The position numbers and the translations under genes were made by a program. DNA of 64,000 nucleotides from contig JADJTE010000009.1 in assembly GCA_016711295.1 (NCBI GenBank), positions 124,001-188,000 on the forward strand. Direction: 5' to 3'. Of the stretch, positions 19,340 through 28,423 are shown one piece after another (position 1 is the first letter of the stretch; each line of letters begins with the position of its first letter). Origin of the DNA: Sphingobacteriales bacterium (lineage in GTDB: Bacteria > Bacteroidota > Bacteroidia > Chitinophagales > UBA2359). Under the pieces are notes generated by a model. The model was given only the letters and a program-made list of their open reading frames with translations, made no database searches and had not been told where the DNA came from.

Positions 19340-20080
19340 GTGAAAGCAATGTTGTTTGCCGCAGGCTTGGGTACACGCCTGCGCCCCTTAACTGATACTC
19401 AACCCAAAGCCTTAGTAGAGGTAAATGGTCGCCCATTATTGGCTTGGAATTTATGGCGTTTGCGCAAATTTGGCTATACCGATGTAGTAATAAACGTACA
19501 TCATTTTGCCGACCAAATCATAGATTATTTGCAGCGTGAAGAACGCGCTTTTTTGGGTATGAAAATCAAGGTATCTGACGAGCGCGAGATGCTGCTTGAC
19601 ACAGGCGGTGGGCTGAAAAAAGCGATGCGCCTATTGCTACCCGAAGCCTATCCTATTTTGCTGTGCAATGCCGACGTACTCTGTACAATAGACCTCAACG
19701 CCATGCGCCGTATGCACCAACGTTGGGGCGGCGTAGCTACCTTGGCAGTACAAAATCGTCCGTCTTCGCGCCAATTGTTATTTGACGAAGATTATAAGCT
19801 ATGCGGCTGGCAAAATTTGGAGACCAACGAACGACTAATGGCACGCCAATGCCCCGATGACGAATTGACTGCCTTTGCATTCAGCGGCATACAATTGGTG
19901 CAGCCCCCCTTAATCAAGCATATTCCCTTAGAAGGTAGATTTTCCCTTATCGACCTATACCTACACCTTGCTGCCGACAACGACATCTATGCCTACGAAC
20001 ACGAATCGGAATGGCTCGATGTGGGTACGCCCGACCAATTGCCCAAAGCAGCAGAGATGACCCAATTATTATTGCGTTAA
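19340..20080 (+). CDS. Sugar-1-phosphate nucleotidyltransferase (MurU/HddC-like)
   Basis: About 246 residues. The N-terminus VKAMLFAAGLGTRLRPLT is the pyrophosphorylase signature that binds the NTP. KALVEVNGRPLL, the Mg-site-like LLCNADVLCTIDL and the C-terminal SEWLDVGTPDQL follow the NTP_transferase pattern. It would activate a sugar phosphate with a nucleotide. The small single-domain form resembles MurU (N-acetylmuramate-1-phosphate uridylyltransferase) of peptidoglycan recycling, or mannose/heptose enzymes; the substrate is inferred only. The start is GTG 19340, placed by the promoter element and the family N-terminus. It ends 8 bp before the esterase gene. Confidence 0.88.
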   Translation: MKAMLFAAGLGTRLRPLTDTQPKALVEVNGRPLLAWNLWRLRKFGYTDVVINVHHFADQIIDYLQREERAFLGMKIKVSDEREMLLDTGGGLKKAMRLLLPEAYPILLCNADVLCTIDLNAMRRMHQRWGGVATLAVQNRPSSRQLLFDEDYKLCGWQNLETNERLMARQCPDDELTAFAFSGIQLVQPPLIKHIPLEGRFSLIDLYLHLAADNDIYAYEHESEWLDVGTPDQLPKAAEMTQLLLR

Positions 20081-20088
20081 GACTGGCA

Positions 20089-20886
20089 ATGCCCCATTAT
20101 TCTGAACTGATTAAAACGCTGAATATTTCTTCGAGTACCTTGCAGCGAAAGGTACGGATAGATATTTTTTTGCCGCCCGACAATACACACCGCAAAAGCG
20201 ACCCGTACAGACTTCTTTTGCTCAACGACGGGCAAGATTGGGCAAAACTCCGATTGCCCGAAGTATTATCTGCCTATTATCACCGAAAAATGCCGCCCTT
20301 AGTGGTGGCTGCCATATATGCAGGCAGTAGAATACAAGAATATGGCATAGCCGCCGAAGCCGACTATCAACAGCGCGGGTCCAAAGCAGGTGCTTACTCG
20401 TTGTTTATCACTACCGAATTGCTGCCCTATCTGCAACGCCATTATCCCATAGAGCGCAACACAACTTATACCGCCGTAGCAGGTTGTTCGCTGGGCGGGC
20501 TGTCGGCATTTGATATAGCTTGGCAGTTTCCCGAGTTGTTTGGTGCAGTAGGCGTGTTTTCAGGTTCGTTCTGGTGGCGCAGCAAGGCACTCAACAGCGA
20601 TTATACCGACAACGACCGCATTATTCACCGCCTCATATCCCAAGACATTAAACGCGAAGGATTGCGAGTCTGGTTACAAACTGGCACCCACGACGAAATA
20701 GCCGACCGCAACCAAAACGGCATCATCGACTCGATAGACGACACCCTCGACCTCTTAGCAATACTCCAAAATAAAGGCTATAAAATAGGTAAAGACCTCC
20801 GGTATGTGCAAATAGACACGGGGCAACATAACCAAGATACTTGGGCTATCGCCTTGCCCGATTTTCTCAAATGGACTTTTCGATAA
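20089..20886 (+). CDS. Alpha/beta-hydrolase esterase (esterase D / enterochelin-esterase-like)
   Basis: 265 residues, no signal peptide, so probably cytoplasmic. LLLLNDGQDW (oxyanion region), the nucleophile elbow AGCSLGGLSAFDIA and the late acid/His segment (DTGQHNQDTWAIALPDFL) match the Esterase_D fold. WLQTGTHDEIADRNQNGIID is a calcium-loop-like insertion often seen in these proteins. The true ester substrate is unknown. ATG 20089 lies just after the nucleotidyltransferase stop, and lpxC-fabZ starts 12 bp after the stop, so the gene is in an operon with envelope genes. Confidence 0.85.
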   Translation: MPHYSELIKTLNISSSTLQRKVRIDIFLPPDNTHRKSDPYRLLLLNDGQDWAKLRLPEVLSAYYHRKMPPLVVAAIYAGSRIQEYGIAAEADYQQRGSKAGAYSLFITTELLPYLQRHYPIERNTTYTAVAGCSLGGLSAFDIAWQFPELFGAVGVFSGSFWWRSKALNSDYTDNDRIIHRLISQDIKREGLRVWLQTGTHDEIADRNQNGIIDSIDDTLDLLAILQNKGYKIGKDLRYVQIDTGQHNQDTWAIALPDFLKWTFR

Positions 20887-20898
20887 CCGCCAATCAAG

Positions 20899-22351
20899 AT
20901 GGAATTTCAGCATACCCTCCAACATTCTCTAACCCTCAGCGGCTATGGCATACACAGCGGGCAAGCCGTTAGTATCACCCTGCACCCCGCGCCGCCCCAA
21001 CACGGCTATCGGTTCAAACGCAGCGACCTACCCGACCTGCCCGTTTTTAAAGCCGATGCCGATTATGTCACCAATACCCAACGCAATACCTCGTTGAGCT
21101 ATCAAGGCAATAGCGTACAAACGATAGAGCATGTATTAGCTGCCTTAGCGGGTTTAGGCGTAGATAATGTACTGATTGAACTTGACGCGCCCGAAGCCCC
21201 TATCTTGGACGGTAGCGCAGCCCCTTTTGTAGCGGCGATACTCGAAGTAGGTATCGAAACCCAAAACGCACCGCGTGATTATTTCCAATTTACCGAGCAT
21301 TTCTACTTCAAACACGAAGCAACTAACGCTGAATATATCGTAACGCCCGCCGACGACTACTGCCTGACGGCAATGCTCGATTATCCGAATACACCCATCG
21401 GAAAACAATATGCCACCTATAACGCAGCCGATAATAATTTTGCCGATGCCATAGCTCCTGCCCGCACATTTTGCTTGTGGCAAGAAATAGAAACATTACT
21501 ACAACACCAACTTATCAAAGGCGGCGATTGGACAAATGCCCTCGTCATAGCGCAGCCCGATACCCCTCAAACCGACCTCGACCGATTAGCCGCCGCCATA
21601 GGCAAGCCATCGGGCAGCATTAGCCCACAAGGCTATCTATTGCCCAACCAACCGCGCTACGACAACGAACCTGCCCGCCACAAATTATTAGACCTTATGG
21701 GTGATACCGCTCTCGTAGGTACTGCCCTCAAAGCCCGCATATTTGCCAACCGACCCGGACATACTGCCAATGCCGCTTTTGCGCGGGCACTCAAAGCCTA
21801 TATCAAAAACAACGCCCCTACAAGCCATACCCAAATACGACCCCAATCTGCCGACTGTCTATGATGTGCGCCGCATCATGCAGTCGCTACCCCACCGATA
21901 CCCATTCCTATTGGTCGATAAAATAGTATCGCTCACCGACAAACAGGTAGTAGGCATCAAAAATGTGACGATGAACGAAGAATTTTTTCAAGGTCACTTC
22001 CCCGGTCACCCCATTATGCCGGGCGTGATGATAGTAGAGGCGATGGCGCAAATAGGCGGCGTGATGATGTTTCATAGCATCGAAAACCCCGAACAGTACG
22101 TCACTTACTTTTTGCGCATCGAACAAGCCAAATTTCGCTATCCCGTCATTCCAGGCGATACGCTTGTGCTACAACTAAGCATAGTAAGCCCGTTGCGGCG
22201 TGGTATTTGCGAGCTGGCAGGTTTGGCTTATGTAGGTAGCCGATTGGTCGCCGAAGCTAATTTTGCAGCTCAAATTGTAAAAAATAAATCTATTAAACGA
22301 TATGTATTTATTTATTTGCATAAAACTGCAACCATATTTTTAACCTGCTGA
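20899..22351 (+). CDS. lpxC-fabZ: Bifunctional UDP-3-O-acyl-GlcNAc deacetylase / 3-hydroxyacyl-ACP dehydratase, frameshifted
   Basis: Fusion typical of Bacteroidota. The N-terminal LpxC part (~305 residues) performs the committed step of lipid A synthesis, a Zn-dependent deacetylation. Visible motifs are LSGYGIHSGQ, TIEHVLAALAGLG with a metal His, and ARHKLLDLMGD with metal His/Asp. The C-terminal FabZ part (~150 residues) dehydrates 3-hydroxyacyl-ACP; HRYPFLLVDKI and GHFPGHPIMPGVMIVEAMAQ carry the catalytic His and Glu. An extra A near 21819-21823 splits the two parts between KNNAPT and AIPKYDPNLP, which is a linker, so two proteins would be made if the break were real. The last ~20 residues after IVKNK are atypical; a lost A in the A-run near 22285 could have removed the natural stop. 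Confidence 0.93.
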
Positions 22352-22414
22352 TTGCCAATCAATTAGAATGCAATCATGCCATCGCACTGTGCCAACAATA
22401 CGATATAATAATTG

Positions 22415-22422
22415 TAGTTTTG
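22415..22422 (+). promoter_or_regulatory. -7 element TAGTTTTG for lpxA
   Basis: Consensus TAnnTTTG 34 bp before the lpxA start, in the 105-bp gap after lpxC-fabZ. Confidence 0.5.
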
Positions 22423-22456
22423 TGCCTGCTTTCTACCCTACTCTAATACCAGCACC

Positions 22457-23302
22457 TTGCCCACTATCTCCCCATTAGCCCACGTACACCCCGAAGCCCA
22501 ACTCGGCAAAGGCGTTACGGTAAGCCCGTTTTGCTATATTGATAGAAATACGGTCATAGGCGACCATACTTGGATTGCGCCCAACGTGACTATTTTTGAA
22601 GGCGCACGCATTGGACAGCATTGCCGCATTTTTCCGGGTGCGGTGATAGCCGCCATACCCCAAGACCTCAAATTTAGTGGTGAAATCACTACGGTCGAAA
22701 TAGGCGATTATACAACTATTCGCGAGTGTGCTACCATACACCGCGCTACCGAATATGCCTGGCGCACGATAGTGGGCAGCCATTGCTTACTGATGGCTTA
22801 TTCGCATATAGCCCACGATTGCCAAGTAGGCAACCACGTCATCTTGGCTAATGCAGCTACCTTAGCGGGGCATGTTGTTATAGAAGACTATGCCATACTC
22901 GAAGGTTTGGTCGCAGTACAACAATTTGTCCGAATCGGAGCGCATAGCTTTGTAGCGGGCGGGTCTTTGGTACGCAAAAATGTGCCACCCTATATAAAAG
23001 TCGCCCGCGAACCATTAGCCTATATTGGAGTCAATACCATCGGTTTAGCGCGGCGCGGATACAATGCCGATACGATAGCGCAGATACAAGACATTTATCG
23101 GCAGTTATTTATACTGCACCGCTCGCAAAGCAAAGCACTATCTGCCATTGCTGAATTGCCCGACAGCCTCGAAAAACAAGCCATATTGACATTTATTGCC
23201 CAATCGCCCAAAGGCATTGTGCGCGGCATAAGCAGTCAACCCGACCAAGAAAACGGCACCGCTAACCCAGCCCCGTCTGATTGGGCGATACAGCACCTAT
23301 AA
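22457..23302 (+). CDS. lpxA: Acyl-ACP--UDP-N-acetylglucosamine O-acyltransferase
   Basis: 281 residues. First enzyme of lipid A biosynthesis, cytoplasmic trimer. The left-handed beta-helix shows as hexapeptide repeats (ISPLAHVHPEAQLGKGV, IGDHTWI, IGQHCRI), then AYSHIAHDCQVGNHVILANAA with the catalytic His, AGHVVIEDYAILEG, and a helical C-terminus. The only plausible initiation codon before the first repeat is TTG 22457; no ATG or GTG lies between the promoter element and this point. It follows lpxC-fabZ as in most Bacteroidota. The C-terminal ~20 residues are a polar extension (PDQENGTANPAPSD). Confidence 0.93.
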   Translation: MPTISPLAHVHPEAQLGKGVTVSPFCYIDRNTVIGDHTWIAPNVTIFEGARIGQHCRIFPGAVIAAIPQDLKFSGEITTVEIGDYTTIRECATIHRATEYAWRTIVGSHCLLMAYSHIAHDCQVGNHVILANAATLAGHVVIEDYAILEGLVAVQQFVRIGAHSFVAGGSLVRKNVPPYIKVAREPLAYIGVNTIGLARRGYNADTIAQIQDIYRQLFILHRSQSKALSAIAELPDSLEKQAILTFIAQSPKGIVRGISSQPDQENGTANPAPSDWAIQHL

Positions 23303-23329
23303 CCCAAGGCTGAACACCGATAAGCATTC

Positions 23330-23441
23330 GTAACTATTTAGGGTATAGGGTTTTGGGTATGGGGTAATGAGCAATACTTATCTAATAATGCCTAACATCG
23401 CTGCATATTCGATTAGTTCCCCTACAAGGCTAAATAGTTAC
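23330..23441 (+). mobile_element. GTAAC mobile repeat, copy B
   Basis: 112 bp with ends GTAACTATTTAG / CTAAATAGTTAC. Sequence as copy A but one C shorter in the internal C-run. No clear target duplication. Confidence 0.9.
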
Positions 23442-23519
23442 CGAAATTTAAAACACAGACCACTTGGGCTATATCTGCCCCATATCAATCTTGTTACAAG
23501 ATAGCATTTCCTTTGCTGT

Positions 23520-24959
23520 TCAAACAATTTTGAATTGGCGCAGTAACCATTCTTTTTCGGGCAACTGCTGGGCACTCTGCCGATTGATGTCGGTATATAA
23601 TTGGCTACTGCTGTTGCGTTTTTGGGGCGGTAGCTGGCAGATGCGCATTAACAGATTGATAAAATTGCGGTTGGCTTGCAGGTGGTAGGCAGCTATTTGT
23701 TTTTTCTGGTCGGACAAAAATTTGCGAAAACTGTTTATCAAGTCGTATAAAGCCGATTGGTAATCCAATTCGTAAAATATTTTGAGGTACATACGCCGCG
23801 CGTCGAGTTTAAAAAACAAATCGATGCCATAATCGGCACGCGACAAGGCGGTAAGTGCGGCTTCATATTGTCCTTGTTTGAATAATAAATGTACGTCAAT
23901 GTATTGGTGTACGGCATCGCGGTATTGGGCTACGATATCGTGTTGTCGGCGGGCAAGGAAGTCTTTTATCCAATCGTATTGCTCCAATCGCAGGGCTACC
24001 ACGACTATATTCTTGAACAAACTGGGCGGGAATGATTTGATGAGGTTTTGCCTCAATTGCGTGTCGTATAGCTCGAATAATTGGGCATAAAATGCTTGGT
24101 CGGTGGCGGTTACCTTTTTGGCGTTATTTTCTAAGAGCGTACATACAATGCGTATATCGTCGGGGTGCAATGAGGTTTGCAGCGCGTCTAAATGCGATTT
24201 GATGCGCTCAAAGGGCGTTTTTTTGTCGGTTTGTGTCAGCAGCATTAGGCAATCGTACCAAATAGCCAAGGACGGAATGGCGAGGTATTGCGGATGTTGT
24301 GCCACAGAGTGCAAGAGGTCGTCGATAGATCATAATTGGGTGTCGAGGTTGGCAATACCGCCCTGATTAACGAGCAAACAAGCCAAGTACAATTGGTTGA
24401 CGAGGTAATATATTTCGGATTTTTGGAGCGCGTCGCCCAAGCCTATGTCGCTTTTATCGCGGGTGGCACTTAGGTATGCAGCCCGCAAGGTAGATAGCTC
24501 AAAATCGGCATGAAAATAGGCGGCATCGCGCAGGGGCAAGGTTTGGCGCAGTTGTTCTGCTTTGGCAATAGCAGCAGCGGCATATCGGGGCAGGCGCTGG
24601 CTATAAAAATCGATGAGGCGCAATTGCTCTTTGAAGTTCGCATTGGCTTGGGTAGGGTCGGTATGGTGTTCGTCCAAACCGTTATGCGCAATAAAGGTTT
24701 TGAATAAATCAAATAGTTTGTTGAGCAGTTTGGTAATAGCATCGGGGTCGTATGGAAGTTGCCCAAATACGACAGCAAAGGCGCGTTGGTCGGTTAGTTT
24801 AGGGTGGTCGAACAAGGGAGCGTAGCGTTGTACAAATTCCCATAGCCGCACGAGGTTTTGGTTTTTGTTGAAATATGCCGATGTAATAAATACGCCGAAG
24901 CGTTTTTGTTCGGCAATGCTGAGACTTCGGGCAATGAGAATAAATTTTTTGTCGTGCAT
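23520..24959 (-). CDS. Solenoid protein, paralogue of the protein at 3746, interrupted by an in-frame TGA
   Basis: About 479 codons from ATG 24959 (MHDKKFILIARSLSIAEQKRF). The N-terminal block SLSIAEQKRFGVFITSAYF and LVRLWEFVQRYAPLFDHP mirror those of the protein at 3746-5356. Downstream are TPR-like helical repeats. An in-frame TGA at 24330-24332 sits between LDTQL and SIDDLLHSVAQHP. Unlike most breaks in this window there is no frame change, and a single G-to-A change of a tryptophan codon would explain it. Function unknown. The promoter element at 24988 is well placed. Confidence 0.7.
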
Positions 24960-24987
24960 AATACAAATCCGTTGTATGCGGCAGGGG

Positions 24988-24995
24988 CAAAGATA
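24988..24995 (-). promoter_or_regulatory. -7 element TATCTTTG for the solenoid paralogue
   Basis: Reads TATCTTTG on the minus strand, 28 bp upstream of ATG 24959. Confidence 0.6.
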
Positions 24996-25077
24996 CGGAT
25001 TAGGTAGATAAAATGTTCGTAGCAAGCTCGCACAAGGAATATTTTGCCCGATACGGTGCATAAAGTGCAAAAAAACG

Positions 25078-25085
25078 TACCTTTG
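25078..25085 (+). promoter_or_regulatory. -7 element TACCTTTG for the gene at 25115
   Basis: Consensus TAnnTTTG 29 bp before ATG 25115. With 24988 it forms a divergent promoter pair. Confidence 0.65.
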
Positions 25086-25114
25086 GGCTACTTAAAACCC
25101 ACTTCTAATCCATA

Positions 25115-25480
25115 ATGAAAAAAAATGCCCGCGTCATACTCGAAAAAGAGCGCATCAAGCTCAAAATTAAACAACAAGAGTATGAAATCAAAAAGAGTTT
25201 TCTCGACTTAAAACACCGCTACCACCCCCTCAATGTAGCAGTACGCGCCGCAAGCGACTACCTGACTACCCATCGCGATACCTCTGCCACCGACCAAATT
25301 GACTACACGGATACTCCCGCTCCTGCTGCCAAAGGCATAGGGCAATTGTTGGCACAGATAGTAGGATTAGTACAAAACTATTTCCAATATGCCGACCAAT
25401 TGCAAAATCCGCCCGATAGCCAAGCCGCTCCGCCCAAAAGCCCGCCCGAACAATACATCATCGGCAAAGACGATAAATAA
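25115..25480 (+). CDS. Hypothetical protein with coiled-coil N-terminus
   Basis: 121 residues. The first 35 residues are strongly basic and helical (ILEKERIKLKIKQQEYEIKKSF). A middle part contains an amphipathic helix (KGIGQLLAQIVGLVQNYFQ), and the polar proline-rich tail ends PPEQYIIGKDDK. No signal peptide. The pattern of a charged helix followed by a hydrophobic helix resembles small Bacteroidota membrane-associated proteins, but I recognise no family. Confidence 0.6.
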   Translation: MKKNARVILEKERIKLKIKQQEYEIKKSFLDLKHRYHPLNVAVRAASDYLTTHRDTSATDQIDYTDTPAPAAKGIGQLLAQIVGLVQNYFQYADQLQNPPDSQAAPPKSPPEQYIIGKDDK

Positions 25481-25643
25481 ATTGAAGTAGATGACCTTTG
25501 TAAGGATAGGCAAGGCAATATTGGTTCAATTATTGCCGTTCTACGCATTGGGATTTTGCGTTGTAGCCACCTGTTAGCAAGTAGGTTTATCCAGCCAAGC
25601 CCGAAATATCCATTACTCACCTTATTTTAACCATCAGCAATTC

Positions 25644-26069
25644 ATGAAATCGCTATTTTTGGTACTTTTGAGTACCCTATTTTGGTCGGGTGCGCCCGCA
25701 ACAAGCAGTGTCACGGTGCGCATTAGCAATCTAAAAGCGGTGCAAGGCAAAATACAGTAGGACTGATACAACAAAGCCGATGTTTTTCCGAAAGTGGGCA
25801 AAGAATATCGCAAAATATTGGTGCCTGTCGAGTCGCTCAACGTCACTTATACCATTGACGACCTGCCTGTGGGCGATTATGCCTTGGCAATCTACCACGA
25901 CCTAAACGCAGATGGCACATGTAACCTCAACTTTCTGGGTATCCCAAAAGAACCTTATGGTTTTTCTAACAATGTGCGCCCCATACTCAAAGCACCTTCT
26001 TTTCGCGATACCAAATTTACTACCTCCGCTTCGACAGCCCGACAAATTGACATCCGTTTGCTGCAATAA
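25644..26069 (+). CDS. DUF2141 domain secreted protein, with local double indel
   Basis: About 141 residues from ATG 25644, with a signal peptide MKSLFLVLLSTLFWSGAPA. DUF2141 features: SVTVRISNLKAVQGKIQVGLYNK (after correction), DLPVGDYALAIYHDLNADG, LNFLGIPKEPYGFSNN. In the raw sequence two stops (TAG, TGA) appear between KIQ and YNK. Restoring one G before TAGGACTG and removing one A after it recovers VGLY. Periplasmic or surface protein of unknown function. Its stop is only 3 bp before mobile repeat copy C. Confidence 0.8.
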
Positions 26070-26072
26070 ATC

Positions 26073-26185
26073 GCAACTATTTAAGGTATAGGGTTTTGGG
26101 TATGGGGTAATGAGCAATACTTATCTAAGTATGCCTGACATCGCTGCATATTCGATTAGTTCCTCCTACAAGGCTAAATAGTTAC
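26073..26185 (+). mobile_element. GTAAC mobile repeat, copy C, with 8-bp target duplication
   Basis: 113 bp. Flanked on both sides by AATAAATC, a perfect 8-bp target-site duplication. The first G-run is reduced to GG by one substitution. Confidence 0.92.
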
Positions 26186-26220
26186 AATAAATCAATCAAT
26201 CGTTCTTTTTATCCCGTACC

Positions 26221-26628
26221 ATGCACCCACTTCCGCCCAACTCGTTATGCTCCGCTTTTGTCATAGGGCTATTGTTGCTGTGCCTATCTGCCTGCCGCTC
26301 TAATACCGCCCCTACACCGCCCGCCGACAGTACTAATACGACCGTCACCGCCCTTGATGCCCGTTATCGACCTTTTTGGTTCGATAACGGTCCTGATTAT
26401 CCGAGCGAAGGGCTGTACCGAATAGTCGATGCCGAGCAGCATATAGGTTATGCCGATACCGAAACCCACCGAGTCGTCATCGAGCCGCGTTATAGTTGTG
26501 CTTATCCGTTCGAGGGCGGCAAAGCAAAAGTATCTTTGCAATGCCAACACAAAAAAGACGGCGAACATATTCTTTGGCACAGCGATAATTGGCATTATAT
26601 AGACCCGAAGGGCAATACCCTACCCTAA
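26221..26628 (+). CDS. WG-repeat lipoprotein
   Basis: 135 residues. A lipoprotein signal peptide ends at the lipobox LSAC near residue 21, so the mature protein should start with an acylated Cys. After a Thr/Pro-rich linker comes WG-type repeat sequence: HIGYADTETHRVVIEPRYSCAYPFEGGKAKVS, then HYIDPKGN. WG-repeat proteins are common Bacteroidota envelope proteins of unknown role. It ends 13 bp before the TetR gene. Confidence 0.75.
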   Translation: MHPLPPNSLCSAFVIGLLLLCLSACRSNTAPTPPADSTNTTVTALDARYRPFWFDNGPDYPSEGLYRIVDAEQHIGYADTETHRVVIEPRYSCAYPFEGGKAKVSLQCQHKKDGEHILWHSDNWHYIDPKGNTLP

Positions 26629-26641
26629 TTTCTGCTCGATT

Positions 26642-27199
26642 ATGAAAAACGATTTGGAACAAACTTGGATAGCCATTGGCTATGAATTATTTGCGCACGA
26701 AGGACTCGCAGGGCTTAATATAGAACGCATGTCGCGGATAGCCTATAAAAGCAAATCATCGTTTTATCATCTGTTTGCCGATATAGAGTTGTTCCAAGAA
26801 AAATTGTTGCGCTACCACCAGCAGCGCGGTATTGATATAGCCCAAGCCATTAGTTTGTGCCCCAATATCAATCCTGCTATGATAGACTTGTTGTTGTCGG
26901 TCAAAACTGATATTTTATTTCATCGGCAATTGCGCATATACCGCAATAACTCCCAATATCGGCAGTGTTTTAAAGCCGCCCATGCTCCCGTCGAAGCAGC
27001 AATTATGCCTTTTTGGGCAGCCGTAATGGGTTTGCCCCATAATACTTATGTTGCTCGGCTCATACTCAACCTCAGCATTGATAATTTTTATCTGCGCGTA
27101 ACGAACGAAACACTGAATCGCGAATGGCTACTCAGCGTTTTGCATGAATGGCAGCATTTTGTCCGTCAGCTCAAAAATGATATAAGAATAGAAGCATAA
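26642..27199 (+). CDS. TetR/AcrR-family transcriptional regulator
   Basis: 185 residues. The N-terminal helix-turn-helix shows the pattern AIGYELFAHEGLAGLNIERMSRIAYKSKSSFYHLFADIELF, with the TetR signature KSSFYHLF. The C-terminal helical ligand-binding part is divergent. It should bind DNA as a dimer and be released by a ligand. It directly precedes a PlsC-like acyltransferase (start 31 bp downstream of its stop), making lipid-related control a reasonable inference. No operator palindrome could be defined. Confidence 0.8.
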   Translation: MKNDLEQTWIAIGYELFAHEGLAGLNIERMSRIAYKSKSSFYHLFADIELFQEKLLRYHQQRGIDIAQAISLCPNINPAMIDLLLSVKTDILFHRQLRIYRNNSQYRQCFKAAHAPVEAAIMPFWAAVMGLPHNTYVARLILNLSIDNFYLRVTNETLNREWLLSVLHEWQHFVRQLKNDIRIEA

Positions 27200-27230
27200 T
27201 TTGCTCCTCCGAACCCAACGACTTAGCACT

Positions 27231-28411
27231 ATGCCTAAAAACCTAAAACATCACCTCCAAACAGGCTCGACCAAGGGGCTGACCGACGAAGAAATAGCGC
27301 AGTTAGTGGCGCAAAATCATCATGTCTATACCGATTATTTCGATATGGATTATGTGATGAGCCTCGAAAATAATTTGTTTGACTTAGTAAACGACCATTA
27401 TTTCAGGGCGCGTTGGATAGGTTTCGAGCAAGTTCCTACACGCAACAATCCGACCGACCATTGATATATATATCTAATCATTCAGGTATGGCTTTTCGGG
27501 ACGCTATGGTGTTTGGTGCCGGTTTTTTGAAACACAATCAATTTGATATAGGTCCGTCGGTGCGCGGTTTGTCGCACCCGATGTTGTCCGAGACAACCTT
27601 GATGAATCCCTTTTTGATACCCAATTTTTGGAAGCGCGTAGGCGGCATAGATGCTACTTCGCTCAACTTTGAGACGGTGATGCACTTCAACGAGAGCAAT
27701 GTACTCGTGTATCCCGAAGGCGTTCCGGGCATTGGCAAGGGTTTTAACAACAAGTACCAACTTCAACGCTTCGCTACTTCGTTTGTGCGCATGAGCCTCA
27801 AATATCAGACCGATGTGATACCCGTCCTAACGGTCAATGGCGAGTACATCAACCCATATAGCTATAAATCGGAATGGATTAACAGAATAATGCGCAAATT
27901 GGGCGTTCCGTTTTTGCCACTAAGCCCCATTACGCCATTTGTGGTATTGTTTCCTTGGCTATTTTATTTCGCTTTTCCTGCACAATTGACCTATGTCATG
28001 GGCAAACGAATTAGCCCCTACAAAATGACCGACAAATGCTACGAAGACCTAAAACCCGCCGACATAGAACATATAGCCCAACAAATACGCCGCCAAGTAC
28101 AAGCAGATTTGGACGAGGCAGTAGCTCAATACGGACAAAAAACCTATCGCATAGGCGAATGGTTGCGCGTCAATCTGCGCGATTTTGACAAATTGCCCTT
28201 TTTCTTTTCGCCCGGTTGGCCGCTGCTGTTTGCCGAGCATGAACGTCTATACCAACGAGCAAAACGGGAGGGCAAAACCCTTAAAATGACATTTGGCTGG
28301 CTATCTATGCTAACAGTACTGCTCAAAAACCCCTTTGTCTGGTCATTTTTTATTCCTATCCTGGGCTGGATTCCAATTTTGATAAAAGGATATAGCCAAA
28401 AGCACCGCTAA
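27231..28411 (+). CDS. PlsC-like phospholipid/glycerol acyltransferase, frameshifted
   Basis: About 393 residues after correction. The acyltransferase site is in variant form, YISNHSGMAFRD (NHxxxxxxD in place of the usual HxxxxD spacing), with the downstream YPEGVPGIGKGF block. A membrane segment lies near LFPWLFYFAFPAQ and another at the C-terminus (WSFFIPILGWIPILI). The frame changes near 27450-27460, between RNNPTD and PLIYISNHSG. Start ATG 27231 (MPKNLKHHL). Likely transfers an acyl chain to a membrane lipid acceptor; the exact substrate is unknown. Cotranscribed with the TetR gene by spacing. Confidence 0.8.
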
Positions 28412-28423
28412 ACCAAAGTATAT

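Noticed and set aside
24330..24332. TGA read as tryptophan (alternative code)
   Set aside because: TGA ends several intact genes (gpsA, cyclophilin region genes, lpxC-fabZ) and TGG is used normally for Trp; no code change is needed.
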